The position numbers and the translations under genes were made by a program. From NCBI GenBank assembly GCA_963778375.1, contig CAVZTX010000013.1, forward strand, positions 113,740 through 177,739: a DNA stretch of 64,000 bases, read 5' to 3'. Under the pieces are notes generated by a model. That model did no database searches. It was not told the origin of the DNA and was given only the letters and a program-made list of their open reading frames with translations. Positions 8,990-17,716 of this stretch are shown piece by piece. Position 1 is the first letter of the stretch, and each line of letters starts with the position of its first letter. The stretch comes from CAVZTX01 sp963778375. GTDB taxonomy: Bacteria; Chloroflexota; Ktedonobacteria; Ktedonobacterales; Ktedonobacteraceae.

Positions 8990-9850
8990 ATGAAAGTTGG
9001 GATTGACAGCTATTGCTATCACCAATTCCTTGGCGAAGTCTACCCAGACCAGCAGCCACCGACCAAAAACATGACTATGCAGGATTTCCTGAAGCGTGCA
9101 AATGAACTGGGTATGGATGGTGTTTCGCTCGAATCGTGCTTCTTTCCAAGCTATGATGCAGGCTGGTTGAAAGACTTGAAAGCTCAGTTGGATGAGTATG
9201 GTTTCGATCGTGTCTATGCCTGGGGTCACCCAGATGGTCTGGAGCGCGGACAGAATCGGGATGCGTATAATGACATGATTGCTAGCATACCCCGTGCCAA
9301 GGCAATTGGTGCAGATGTAATGCGTGTGGTTGGCAGCAGCCTGATGTTCCGTCATGAACCTCATGGGCCACAAATCGAAGCTCTAATCAAAATGTTCAAA
9401 GAGGCAGTGAAGGCGGCTGAAGATCAAGGCGTGAAGATGGCGATTGAGAACCATATCGATTTTACGGCAGATGAAATCCTTCAGTTACTGGAAGGAGTTG
9501 GCTCCGAATATCTCGGTTTGAACTTCGATACAGGAAACTTCTTGCGCTTGTTGGATGACCCGGTTCGAGGAATGGAAAAGCTGGCACCTTATGTATTAGC
9601 TACTCATGTAAAAGATCTTGTGCCTGACAAGAATGCCTCCCCTACCGATTGGTTTTTCTTCGCCGGGGTGCCGGTAGGCCAGGGTTTAATCAACAATCAG
9701 AAACTGGCGGAATTTTTGCAGAAATCCAATTTCAAGGGCTTCCTTGCCGTTGAAATTGACCATCCTCATGCCGATTGGGCTAATCGCGAAGATGAAGCTG
9801 TCGCGATTAGCGTCAAGGAACTGAAGCGAATCGCCTCTACCTTGAACTGA
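8990..9850 (+). CDS. Sugar phosphate isomerase/epimerase (xylose isomerase-like TIM barrel)
   Basis: A 286-residue protein of the AP_endonuc_2/xylose isomerase-like family, which includes inosose dehydratase, tagatose 3-epimerase and hydroxypyruvate isomerase. The expected metal ligands are visible: Glu153 (AIENH), Asp180 (NFDTGN), His206 (ATHVKD) and Glu255 (AVEID). The ATG at 8990 is preceded by AGGAGG. It acts in the cytosol on an imported sugar or its oxidised derivative, between the importer and a Gfo/Idh/MocA dehydrogenase. That trio recurs in inositol and rare-sugar pathways, but the exact reaction is not determined. Confidence 0.85.
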   Translation: MKVGIDSYCYHQFLGEVYPDQQPPTKNMTMQDFLKRANELGMDGVSLESCFFPSYDAGWLKDLKAQLDEYGFDRVYAWGHPDGLERGQNRDAYNDMIASIPRAKAIGADVMRVVGSSLMFRHEPHGPQIEALIKMFKEAVKAAEDQGVKMAIENHIDFTADEILQLLEGVGSEYLGLNFDTGNFLRLLDDPVRGMEKLAPYVLATHVKDLVPDKNASPTDWFFFAGVPVGQGLINNQKLAEFLQKSNFKGFLAVEIDHPHADWANREDEAVAISVKELKRIASTLN

Positions 9851-9914
9851 ACCAGATGCGCTGACAAGGTTTTCGATTCTCTGCGTAAAACCTCCAATGA
9901 AAGGGGATTTTCCA

Positions 9915-11078
9915 TTGAAAACCGTAAATGTGGCAATCATAGGAACGAAGTTTATGGGCAAGGCGCATAGCAATGCCTGGAGCTCGGCTCCAAAGTTCTT
10001 TAACTTGGATTTGAAGCCAATTCTGAAGGTAGCCTGTGGGCGCGATGAGAAAGCTACGGCTGATTTCGCCCAAAACTGGGGATGGGAAGAGGTAGAGAGC
10101 GACTGGCGTAAGGTAGTGGAGCGGCCAGATATCGACATCATCGATATAGTTACCCCTACCTACCTGCATAAAGAAATCGCCGTTGCTGCCGCACAAAATG
10201 GTAAACATATCTTCTGTGAGAAGCCTGTGGCCCTCAGCTATGCTGAAGCGAAGGAAATGTATGAAGTCGCAGAAAAGGCGGGTGTTTTGCATTATTTAAA
10301 CCATAACTACCGCCGTGCTCCAGCCGTGGCATATGCGAAGCAGTTGATAGAAGAGGGAAAGGTTGGTCAGATTTATCACTGGCGTGGAGCATATTTGCAG
10401 GATTGGATCACAGATCCAAATTTTCCCCTGGTCTGGCAATTGCGAAAAGAAAGCGCTGGTGCTGGCCCTCACTATGACCTGAACTCTCACTCTGTAGACC
10501 TGGCTCGCTACCTGGTTGGTGAAGTTGCCTCTGTATCTGCCATCATGAAGCGTTTCGTCGAAAAGCGTCCGCTGCCTGGTGCTGGCGCGGGGACCTTCAA
10601 ATCCGGTTCCGCTAGCTCAGAAACGGGTGAGGTGACCGTTGAGGATGCCTCGTTCATGGTTGCGGAGTTCGAGAACGGCGCGTTAGGCTCGTTTGAAGCT
10701 AGTCGGTTTGCTAACGGTCGTAAGAATTTCAACTTCTTTGAAATTTATGGCAGCAAGGGCAGTCTGACCTTTAATCTAGAACGAATGAATGAACTCCAGT
10801 ATCTGGACCTGTCAGACCCAACGGACGAGCAGGGCTTCCGTACCATTCTGGTTACCAATGCCTCACATCCTTATGTTGCTGCCTGGTGGCCACCAGGACA
10901 TATCATTGGCTACGAACATGAATTTACGCATGCAGTGGTCGATTTCTTAAATGCTCTGTCCAAGGGCGAGCAAATTACGCCCAACTTCCGCGATGGCATG
11001 AAGAATATGCAGGTGTTGGACGCCGGAATCGCATCTGCTACTTCTGGACGTAAAGTTGCTATTCACGAGATTAAGTAG
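9915..11078 (+). CDS. Gfo/Idh/MocA-family oxidoreductase (second copy)
   Basis: About 387 residues. A Rossmann start (VNVAIIGTKFMGKAHSNAW) and the EKP motif in HIFCEKPVALSY identify an NAD(P)-dependent sugar or inositol dehydrogenase-like enzyme. I prefer the TTG at 9915 because AAGGGGA lies seven bases upstream and the peptide then starts LKTVNVAIIG as in relatives; ATG at 9897 would add six residues with no ribosome site. It is longer than the copy at 2201-3256 and differs in sequence, so it is not a recent duplicate. It lies 64 nt after the isomerase and 46 nt before the FucI-like gene. Confidence 0.86.
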   Translation: MKTVNVAIIGTKFMGKAHSNAWSSAPKFFNLDLKPILKVACGRDEKATADFAQNWGWEEVESDWRKVVERPDIDIIDIVTPTYLHKEIAVAAAQNGKHIFCEKPVALSYAEAKEMYEVAEKAGVLHYLNHNYRRAPAVAYAKQLIEEGKVGQIYHWRGAYLQDWITDPNFPLVWQLRKESAGAGPHYDLNSHSVDLARYLVGEVASVSAIMKRFVEKRPLPGAGAGTFKSGSASSETGEVTVEDASFMVAEFENGALGSFEASRFANGRKNFNFFEIYGSKGSLTFNLERMNELQYLDLSDPTDEQGFRTILVTNASHPYVAAWWPPGHIIGYEHEFTHAVVDFLNALSKGEQITPNFRDGMKNMQVLDAGIASATSGRKVAIHEIK

Positions 11079-11124
11079 CACTAAGCAGGTTGGTTAGCTC
11101 TCTAGAGAGGTAGTGGAGATCGAA

Positions 11125-12456
11125 ATGAAAGCAAAGCTGGTACCACTCTATTACCAAAACCCGCAGGACCCGGATTTTGTCAAACAGCTTGGTAACTTAC
11201 ACCGCTTATTGGAACAAGAGGCAGAGGTTCTTGCGCCCGTTGCCCTGGGAGCAGCTCTGCCTGAAGGAGCAGATGCGGTAGTCTTCCCACAAATGTTGGG
11301 AGATGCCTATAAACATCTTGCAGATATCAAAGCGATCCAATTGCCGATCCTGGTTATTACCTCGGAGTTTGGCACAGTCTCTATGTGGGACTGGGAAATT
11401 AACAACTATCTGGCATCGGAGGATGTGCAAGTTCTGGCACCGAACAGCCCGGATCAGGCTCGTAAGATCTGCAAGGCCTGCGCATTAAAACGAGAACTGA
11501 GGGAGACAAAATTCCTCGCCTACCAGGATAATCCAGGAGAAGGTTTTCAGGCAGATATTTTCAAACGCTTTTACTGGTGGGAGCAGGAGTGTATTGACCG
11601 GCTACAGGACAAATTCGGCATCACAATCGTCAAGAAGAGCTTTAAGAAACTCGGGGAAGAAGCTAAGCAGATTCCTGATTCGGATGCCGAGGCTGTTTGG
11701 GAACAGTGGAAAGAACGAACGCCAATCATCAATCTTTCTCACCGCGCGATCCTCAGTTCTCTGAAACTCTATATGGCCGTCAAGCGCGACCTGGATGCTG
11801 ACCCCAGCATTGTGGCTGCCGGAATTAACTGCCTGAATAAATCCCACTACTCGGACACCACGCCTTGCCAGACGTGGAATATGTTCTTTGAGGACCGGAG
11901 GCTCATCTGGGGGTGTGAGGCGGACCTGGTTTCTATGATGACCGAGCTGTTGATCCATCGCACCCTGGGTGTGCCGTTCATGATGACCAACCTGTATCCT
12001 TTTCTGATGGGTATGGCGGCCTTAAAGCATGAGAAGATCCCATATTTCCCGCCCGTCGATGCCGAACCTGAAAACCACATCTTGATGGCTCACTGCGGCT
12101 ATCTTGGTGTGCTTCCCCAATCTTTCTCGACGGAGTGGAAGCTGAATGAGAAGGTGCTAGCAATTGTTGACGATAATGCTCATGCCATCGACGCCCGCTT
12201 ACAGGAGGGTGATGTGACGCTTGTGAAGCTTATGCCTCCGTTTGACAGCATCTCTATTGTGGAGGGGAAGCTCACATTTTATGCACAATTTGAAAATTCT
12301 GACTGTCGTAACGGAGCCGTGGTCAGGGTTCCAAATGGTCAGCGCATGCTCAAGGGGCTAACCTCGCATCACTATATACTCACATCGGGGAAAAATCTGC
12401 CTGATCTGGAAGCCGTAGCGCAAGTATTTGACCTCAAGTGCAGCGTTATAGCTTAA
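11125..12456 (+). CDS. L-fucose isomerase-like protein, substrate unknown
   Basis: About 443 residues, resembling the FucI/AraA-like sugar isomerase family. The central segment CLNKSHYSDTTPCQTWNMFFEDRRLIWGCEADLVS contains the family's CEAD-type element, and a later AHCG motif is shared with homologues annotated as fucose isomerase C-terminal proteins. True FucI is near 590 residues, so this is a shorter relative and could be an isomerase for another aldose or a non-catalytic homologue. The start at ATG 11125 follows GGAG; an ATG four codons upstream is less likely. It is the last gene of the rightward operon. Family fold likely, reaction inferred. Confidence 0.65.
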   Translation: MKAKLVPLYYQNPQDPDFVKQLGNLHRLLEQEAEVLAPVALGAALPEGADAVVFPQMLGDAYKHLADIKAIQLPILVITSEFGTVSMWDWEINNYLASEDVQVLAPNSPDQARKICKACALKRELRETKFLAYQDNPGEGFQADIFKRFYWWEQECIDRLQDKFGITIVKKSFKKLGEEAKQIPDSDAEAVWEQWKERTPIINLSHRAILSSLKLYMAVKRDLDADPSIVAAGINCLNKSHYSDTTPCQTWNMFFEDRRLIWGCEADLVSMMTELLIHRTLGVPFMMTNLYPFLMGMAALKHEKIPYFPPVDAEPENHILMAHCGYLGVLPQSFSTEWKLNEKVLAIVDDNAHAIDARLQEGDVTLVKLMPPFDSISIVEGKLTFYAQFENSDCRNGAVVRVPNGQRMLKGLTSHHYILTSGKNLPDLEAVAQVFDLKCSVIA

Positions 12457-12469
12457 ACCAGGCAGAAAA

Positions 12470-12516
12470 GGGCGGTAACGTGCCATCTATTCCCTATTCC
12501 CTGGCAATAACCGCCC
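12470..12516. terminator. Hairpin at convergent gene ends
   Basis: GGGCGGT (12470-12476) plus TGCCA pairs with TGGCA plus ACCGCCC (12510-12516), with a small internal loop. It straddles the ends of the FucI-like gene and rmd, which converge here, so it could limit read-through both ways. No clear U-tract follows. Confidence 0.4.
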
Positions 12517-13474
12517 GCCAATATTCTAGCGTTTGCCGAAGCGCATACTCAAAATCAACTGACGGCTTCCAGTCCGTATGTGTGCGTAAACGCGTCGTAT
12601 CAGCCACGAGCACAGTCACATCGAGTGGTCGTACACGTGCAGGGTCCACGTGCACTGAAATAGACACCTTCGCAAATGAGAGGAGCAGATCAAGGATTTC
12701 CGAAATTGAACGGGCACGGCCGGAACCAATGTTATATGCCTCACCGGGCTGTCCGCGCTCGGCAATCGCGAGGTAAGCGTCTACAACGTCTTCAACGGGG
12801 AGAAAGTCACGCTGGGCCTGGAGATTGCCCACGAGCAAGACCGGTTCAGCCTTTCCCGCTTCGATCAAGGCGATCTGGTGGGCAAAATTTGGAACGACAA
12901 ACATAGCTGCCTGACGCGGTCCAAAGTGGTTGAATGGACGCGCTCGCAAGATCGGCAACTTGTAAGCGAAGAAATATTGATAGCCATAGAGGTCCTGTGT
13001 AGCTTTCGAGACTGCATAGGGATTCACGGGTCGCAGTAGGCACTCCTCGCTGACCGGGTTCTCTTGGGGTTGTATCAGGCCATACTGTTCGCCTGAACCG
13101 ACGAGCACAATGCGAGGCGACAACTCCTCAGCACGTAACGCTTCAAATAAGTGTATAGCACCTTCGGCATTGATCTTGAGCGTTTGTACTGGGTCAGCCC
13201 AGGAGACGGCTACCGATGGTTGACCAGCAAGATGGAAGACCAGGTCGGGCCGCGATTGTGCTACTGCCTGGCGTACCAATTCGGGTGAAGTGATATCCGC
13301 GACGAAAGGGATCAGATCCTTCATGGCTGGTGATGTAATATGAGAGGGTGAATGTTTGCCTAGTCCGAATAACTGTGCATGCGGATAGCGAGTGCGGCAC
13401 TTTTCTACCAGGTAACCGCCGACAAAGCCTGAAAAGCCGGTAATCAGAATACACGATGGCTCCTGCATATCCAC
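12494..13474 (-). CDS. rmd: GDP-6-deoxy-D-lyxo-4-hexulose reductase (GDP-4-keto-6-deoxymannose reductase)
   Basis: A 326-residue extended short-chain dehydrogenase. The nucleotide-binding motif is TGFSGFVGG (residues 12-20) and the catalytic pair Tyr153/Lys157 lies in PYAVSK. It probably reduces the 4-keto sugar nucleotide made by the neighbouring dehydratase to GDP-D-rhamnose, for cell-surface polysaccharide or glycoprotein. It starts with GTG at 13474 behind GAGAGGA, 29 nt after gmd, so the pair is one operon. A C4 epimerase/reductase producing GDP-6-deoxytalose or GDP-fucose is the alternative, but the sequence looks more like Rmd than fucose synthase. Confidence 0.8.
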   Translation of the reverse strand: MDMQEPSCILITGFSGFVGGYLVEKCRTRYPHAQLFGLGKHSPSHITSPAMKDLIPFVADITSPELVRQAVAQSRPDLVFHLAGQPSVAVSWADPVQTLKINAEGAIHLFEALRAEELSPRIVLVGSGEQYGLIQPQENPVSEECLLRPVNPYAVSKATQDLYGYQYFFAYKLPILRARPFNHFGPRQAAMFVVPNFAHQIALIEAGKAEPVLLVGNLQAQRDFLPVEDVVDAYLAIAERGQPGEAYNIGSGRARSISEILDLLLSFAKVSISVHVDPARVRPLDVTVLVADTTRLRTHTDWKPSVDFEYALRQTLEYWRAVIARE

Positions 13475-13503
13475 TGAAATCCTCTCTTGAGCGCATCTAT
13501 CGG

Positions 13504-14475
13504 TTATTTTATCTCTCGTGAGATGCGCTCTAAATCACTTCCCACCATCATCCGTACCAGTTCCTCGAAAGTCACTCTGGGACGCCAGCCAAACTGCTGA
13601 TGAGCTTTGGATGCATCTCCGATCAAGCGGTCAACTTCGGCAGGACGCATATAGCGAGGGTCCACTTCCACGTATCGTTCCCAGTCGTCAATGCCTGCGC
13701 AAGCGAAGGCGGCGGTTATGAAATCGCGCACACTATGGGTAACGCCCGTAGCGATGACGTAGTCATCAGGCGCTTTCTGTTGGAGCATTTGCCACATAGC
13801 CTCTACGTAGTCGCCCGCGAAGCCCCAATCACGTTGCGCATCAAGGTTGCCTAAAATCAGCTTGTCTTGCAGGCCTAGCTTGATGCGTGCCACTCCATGG
13901 GAAATCTTGCGTGTTACAAATTCAAGTCCCCTGCGAGGCGATTCGTGGTTGAACAGTATGCCTGAGCAAGCAAACAAGTTGTAGCTCTCGCGAAAGTTTA
14001 TTGTGATCCAATGCCCATACAACTTCGCTACTCCATAAGGGCTGCGTGGGTAGAATGGAGTACACTCATTTTGTGGGGATGTTTGGGCACGTCCAAACAT
14101 TTCACTTGTGCTTGCCTGGTAAAAGCGTATTGGCCAATCTGCTAAGCGCACCGCCTCCAGCATGCGAGCAACGCTGAGCGCTGTATATTCGCCAGTGGCG
14201 ACGGGCTGCTGGAAGGATGTGGCTACAAACGACATGGCAGCGAGGTTGTAGACTTCGTCGGGGCGAGATTGGCGTAACGCTGAGATCAGCGAAAGTTGGT
14301 CGAGCAGGTCAGCGTCGATGATCTCGATGTCGTTGAGCAGGTGGTGGATGCGCTCATCGTTGAATGTACTCGTGCGGCGTACAAGGCCGTAGACCCGATA
14401 GCCCTTGCCCAGCAAAAATTCCGTCAGGTAACTGCCATCCTGACCGGTAATGCCGGTGATTAACGCGTTGGGCAT
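13504..14475 (-). CDS. gmd: GDP-mannose 4,6-dehydratase
   Basis: A 323-residue extended SDR enzyme converting GDP-D-mannose to GDP-4-keto-6-deoxy-D-mannose. The N-terminus ALITGITGQDGSYL is the diagnostic GMD Rossmann motif. The Ser/Thr-Tyr-Lys set is visible in QASTSEMFG and SPYGVAK (Tyr147, Lys151), and RRxSTFNxERI follows the family closely. Length is normal. It is the first gene of the gmd-rmd pair and starts 21 nt after the end of the dihydrouridine synthase gene, on the same strand, so read-through from dus is possible. Confidence 0.92.
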   Translation of the reverse strand: MPNALITGITGQDGSYLTEFLLGKGYRVYGLVRRTSTFNDERIHHLLNDIEIIDADLLDQLSLISALRQSRPDEVYNLAAMSFVATSFQQPVATGEYTALSVARMLEAVRLADWPIRFYQASTSEMFGRAQTSPQNECTPFYPRSPYGVAKLYGHWITINFRESYNLFACSGILFNHESPRRGLEFVTRKISHGVARIKLGLQDKLILGNLDAQRDWGFAGDYVEAMWQMLQQKAPDDYVIATGVTHSVRDFITAAFACAGIDDWERYVEVDPRYMRPAEVDRLIGDASKAHQQFGWRPRVTFEELVRMMVGSDLERISREIK

Positions 14476-14496
14476 TAGTTTTCCCTACCTCCACAA

Positions 14497-15705
14497 TTAA
14501 CAGGCGCAACTCAAATCTAGTTCTGGATCGCGCAGTTCCTCTGCTGGAGTCTCGCTTCCCTCGTCGTCGAAAGAATCAGGAGTATCAAGTGCTTGATGGA
14601 TGATGCGCTCAACGTCCGCCAAGCTATTGATGCGAACGAGCGCGTTTCGCACTTGTTTGGCTCCATGAAAATGACCTAGGTACCATCCCATATGTTTGCG
14701 CATCTCGACAAAATGATCTTCGCCCTTAAGTTTAGCATGCACCCGAGCGTGTTCGAGTGCCATCAACAGGCGTTCTTCGCGGCTTGGCATCTCATCGGGC
14801 AAATGATCAAGCGTTGGGTTGATGCCCGCATTGAGCAGCTTTTTCAAGGTGTCGCGCTTGCGAAAAAGCCAGGGATTACCAAAGCTGGCACGGCCAATCA
14901 ACACGCCGTGTACGCCTGTAGTACGAATGCGCTGGGCAGCCTGGTACAGGTTGTGTATATCGCCGTTGCCAAAGATTAGCGTTGAAGTCTTGCGCACAAT
15001 TTCCGCTGCCGCCTCGATGGCGTCCCAGTTGGCTTCACCTTTATAGTGCTGTACGAGTGTGCGTCCATGTATTGAGATCACGGCTGGCTCAAGTTCCAGC
15101 AACTCCTGCACCCAGTCGGTAATTACAATCGAATCGTAACCCAGGCGTGTCTTTACTGAGACCGGCAGTATGTGCCGTTCGATTTGCGCCTTGTCGCCCC
15201 ATATGCGGACGCGCTCTTCATTCATCTGGCGAATGCGTCGAATGCGTTCCGGGTCCATTTCCAGGTCTTCCAGTGTCTGGCCGTTAGCCCAATCGCGAAC
15301 GCCCTGCTTGGTGGCGCGAATGATTTCTTTTGCAGTTTCAGGGATGCGAATCAGTCCAGCTCCGCCGCCTCTATGTGCAATGCTCTTCGCGGGACAACCC
15401 ATATTAATGTCAACACCATCAAAGCCAAGTTCGCAAACAACGTGCGCAGCTTTGTAGAAGTATTCAGGGCGGCACCCATAAATCTGGGCCACGACGGGAC
15501 GTTCCGCTGGTGTATAGAGAAAATCGCGGAAGATGCCATCGCTGCCGCGCCATAGTCCTTCGACGTTCGTAAACTCGGTCAATACTACGTCGGGTCGGCC
15601 ATAGAGGCCATGCATAGTGCGGCACGGCGCGTCGGTTACTCCGTCCATAGGAGCGAGGCCAATGATTGGTTGTGGTAGGGTGTCCCAAAAAGAGTGATGT
15701 TTCAT
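14497..15705 (-). CDS. dus: tRNA-dihydrouridine synthase
   Basis: An FMN-dependent enzyme reducing uridines in tRNA D-loops. The TIM barrel begins IIGLAPMDGVTDAPCR, and the catalytic cysteine is Cys104 in NMGCPAKSIAHRGGGAGL. HGRT and the GNGDI/IGRASFGNPW phosphate-binding segments follow. I start at ATG 15705, giving 402 residues, because AGGAG precedes it and the extra 70 upstream residues are unlike the family. It is about 60 residues longer than many Dus proteins, mostly from an insert after the catalytic Cys and an acidic C-terminal tail ending SCAC. Confidence 0.9.
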   Translation of the reverse strand: MKHHSFWDTLPQPIIGLAPMDGVTDAPCRTMHGLYGRPDVVLTEFTNVEGLWRGSDGIFRDFLYTPAERPVVAQIYGCRPEYFYKAAHVVCELGFDGVDINMGCPAKSIAHRGGGAGLIRIPETAKEIIRATKQGVRDWANGQTLEDLEMDPERIRRIRQMNEERVRIWGDKAQIERHILPVSVKTRLGYDSIVITDWVQELLELEPAVISIHGRTLVQHYKGEANWDAIEAAAEIVRKTSTLIFGNGDIHNLYQAAQRIRTTGVHGVLIGRASFGNPWLFRKRDTLKKLLNAGINPTLDHLPDEMPSREERLLMALEHARVHAKLKGEDHFVEMRKHMGWYLGHFHGAKQVRNALVRINSLADVERIIHQALDTPDSFDDEGSETPAEELRDPELDLSCAC

Positions 15706-15921
15706 AGCTCCTATATGATAAGGCGAATAGGAGGAATAGTCAACACCTAATGCTTGAGTCACCAATAATCCATCGAGATTGTATACCCTGAGATGGTGTG
15801 GGATAGAGCCACAGTAGTGAGAGCAAGGAAGCCGGTTACATTTAGATTGAACAGAAAGGAGAACGTTGCTTACCGAAATTGCCCAGAAGAGCAAGCGGAT
15901 CAAGCGACATAACATTCAATT

Positions 15922-17579
15922 ATGAAAGCAGTAGTTTTTCATGCAATCGGTGATATCCTACTGGATGATGTTCCCGAACCAAAGATTGAACAGCCAACAG
16001 ATGCTATAGTCAGCCTTACAGCAAGCGCGATTTGTGGCACCGATCTGCATATGATGCGCGGCACATTTGCCGGTATGGTCCCTGGAACAATCCTGGGGCA
16101 TGAAGGTATTGGCGTTTTTTCCGCGCTCAATGGGGTTGCTGGGGCTTATGCTGAGAATTTGCCAGTAATCTTTGTTTCCGGCAGTTATAACACGAACGAC
16201 CCAGGCGCAAACCACTATTTGCATCACACGCTCGGCACCAATAACTACTCATATCAGTATGAGATGGTTCAGAAGGTGACCTGCGAAGCGGTTCGGGTAC
16301 TGCACGCTGAGGACGCTCCATATCTCATCGATCGCGCTATCCGCGCAGCGCTACGTGAGCGAAGGCCAGCCTATATCGAGATTCCTTGCAATCTGGCAAA
16401 TCTGCCTTGTAGCGAACCGGCTCCCTACGAGACGCTCATGCCTCCAGATGGAAGTGACCCCAAGGCTCTTGCAGCAGCAGTGGATGTGGCATCTAAACTT
16501 ATCAATGGTGCTCAAAAGCCTGTCTTGCTTGCAGGGTCGCGGTTGCGTCCTTATGGAGCGGTTGACGCATTTCGCGAACTTGCGGAAGCTCTGGGCTGCA
16601 GTGTGGCCGTAATGCCCGATGCGAAAGGCTTCTTCCCTGAAGAACACCTGCAGTTCGTTGGTGTTTACTGGGGAGGTGTAAGCAGTCCAGGTTGCGAACC
16701 TGTTGTGTCTGGCGCTGATCTCATCCTTGCGGGAGGGGCTATGTATACTGATTACTCAACCGAAGGTTGGGGTGCACAGCCCCAGCAGGATCGAACGATC
16801 AACGCTGATCCCCGGTATGTACGCCTCCCTAATGCCGAGTTTACGGGCGTTCAACTGCCAGATTTCTTCCATGCGCTTGCCAAAGCTGTTAAGAAGAACG
16901 ATGCAACGCTCGTGCAATGCCGGAACGAATCCAAGCAGGCGGAGGAAGCTCCATCAAAGCCAGCCGACTCGAATGCGCGACTCACACGAGTTGAGATGGT
17001 TCGCCAGATACAGGACTACCTGGACGCGAAGACGACCTTGCTGGTAGAAAGTGGCGATGCCTGGTTCGACGGGGAGTATATGCGCCTCCCTGATGGCGCT
17101 CGTTTCGAGATCGAGATGCAATGGGGGTCGATAGGTTGGTCGGTTGGAGCATCATTTGGCTAGCGTTGGGACTTGAACCCGAACGGCGGCTGGTCGCGAT
17201 GATTGGTGATGGCTCGTTCCAACTTACAGCGCAGGAAGTGGCGAATATGATCCGCTATGGCCTCAACATCACGATTTTCCTGATCAACAACCATGGCTAT
17301 GTCGTCGAATCCGCAATCCATGATGGGCCGTACAACTACTACAAAAACTGGGACTATGCTGGCCTGATTTCGGCGTGGAATGCCGGGGATGGTCATGGAC
17401 TGGGGTTGAAGGCAACCACGGCTGGCGAATTGGCTGATGCCATTAAACAGGCCAGCGAGCATACTGGCGGACCTGTTTTGATTGAATGCGATCTCGAGCA
17501 TGACGACTATGCTCCCCAAATGAGCCAGTGGGGAAAGAAGGTCTCTAGCGCCTATTCTCGTCCACCACAACGTGCTTAA
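15922..17579 (+). pseudogene. Chimeric alcohol dehydrogenase N-terminus / pyruvate decarboxylase, frameshifted
   Basis: The first ~62 residues are the N-terminus of a zinc alcohol dehydrogenase (MKAVVFHAIGD..., ICGTD, LGHEGIG). From about 16115 the same frame continues as pyruvate/indolepyruvate decarboxylase (FSALNGVAGAYAENLPVIFVSG), without its first ~70 residues, so the catalytic glutamate of the N-terminal ThDP domain is missing. The frame then stops at 17163 (GASFG then TAG), while the C-terminal ThDP domain, with GDGSFQLTAQEV and INNHGY, continues in another frame to 17579; restoring one base near 17160 would join them. The join falls at a Gly-Ile/Val-Gly motif both parents share. Non-functional as read; a fused deletion product or an assembly chimera. 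Confidence 0.8.
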
Positions 17580-17716
17580 TTTAATCTGAAGGAATGGCTG
17601 TTAATACCTTCCGAGATTTCTCCCTAGCTCCCGATATCAGCTTTTCCCAATTTGTCCTCCAATGCGATATAATAGGCAAGACGAAGATCCATCGATTGCA
17701 AAGGAGCTACTATTTT

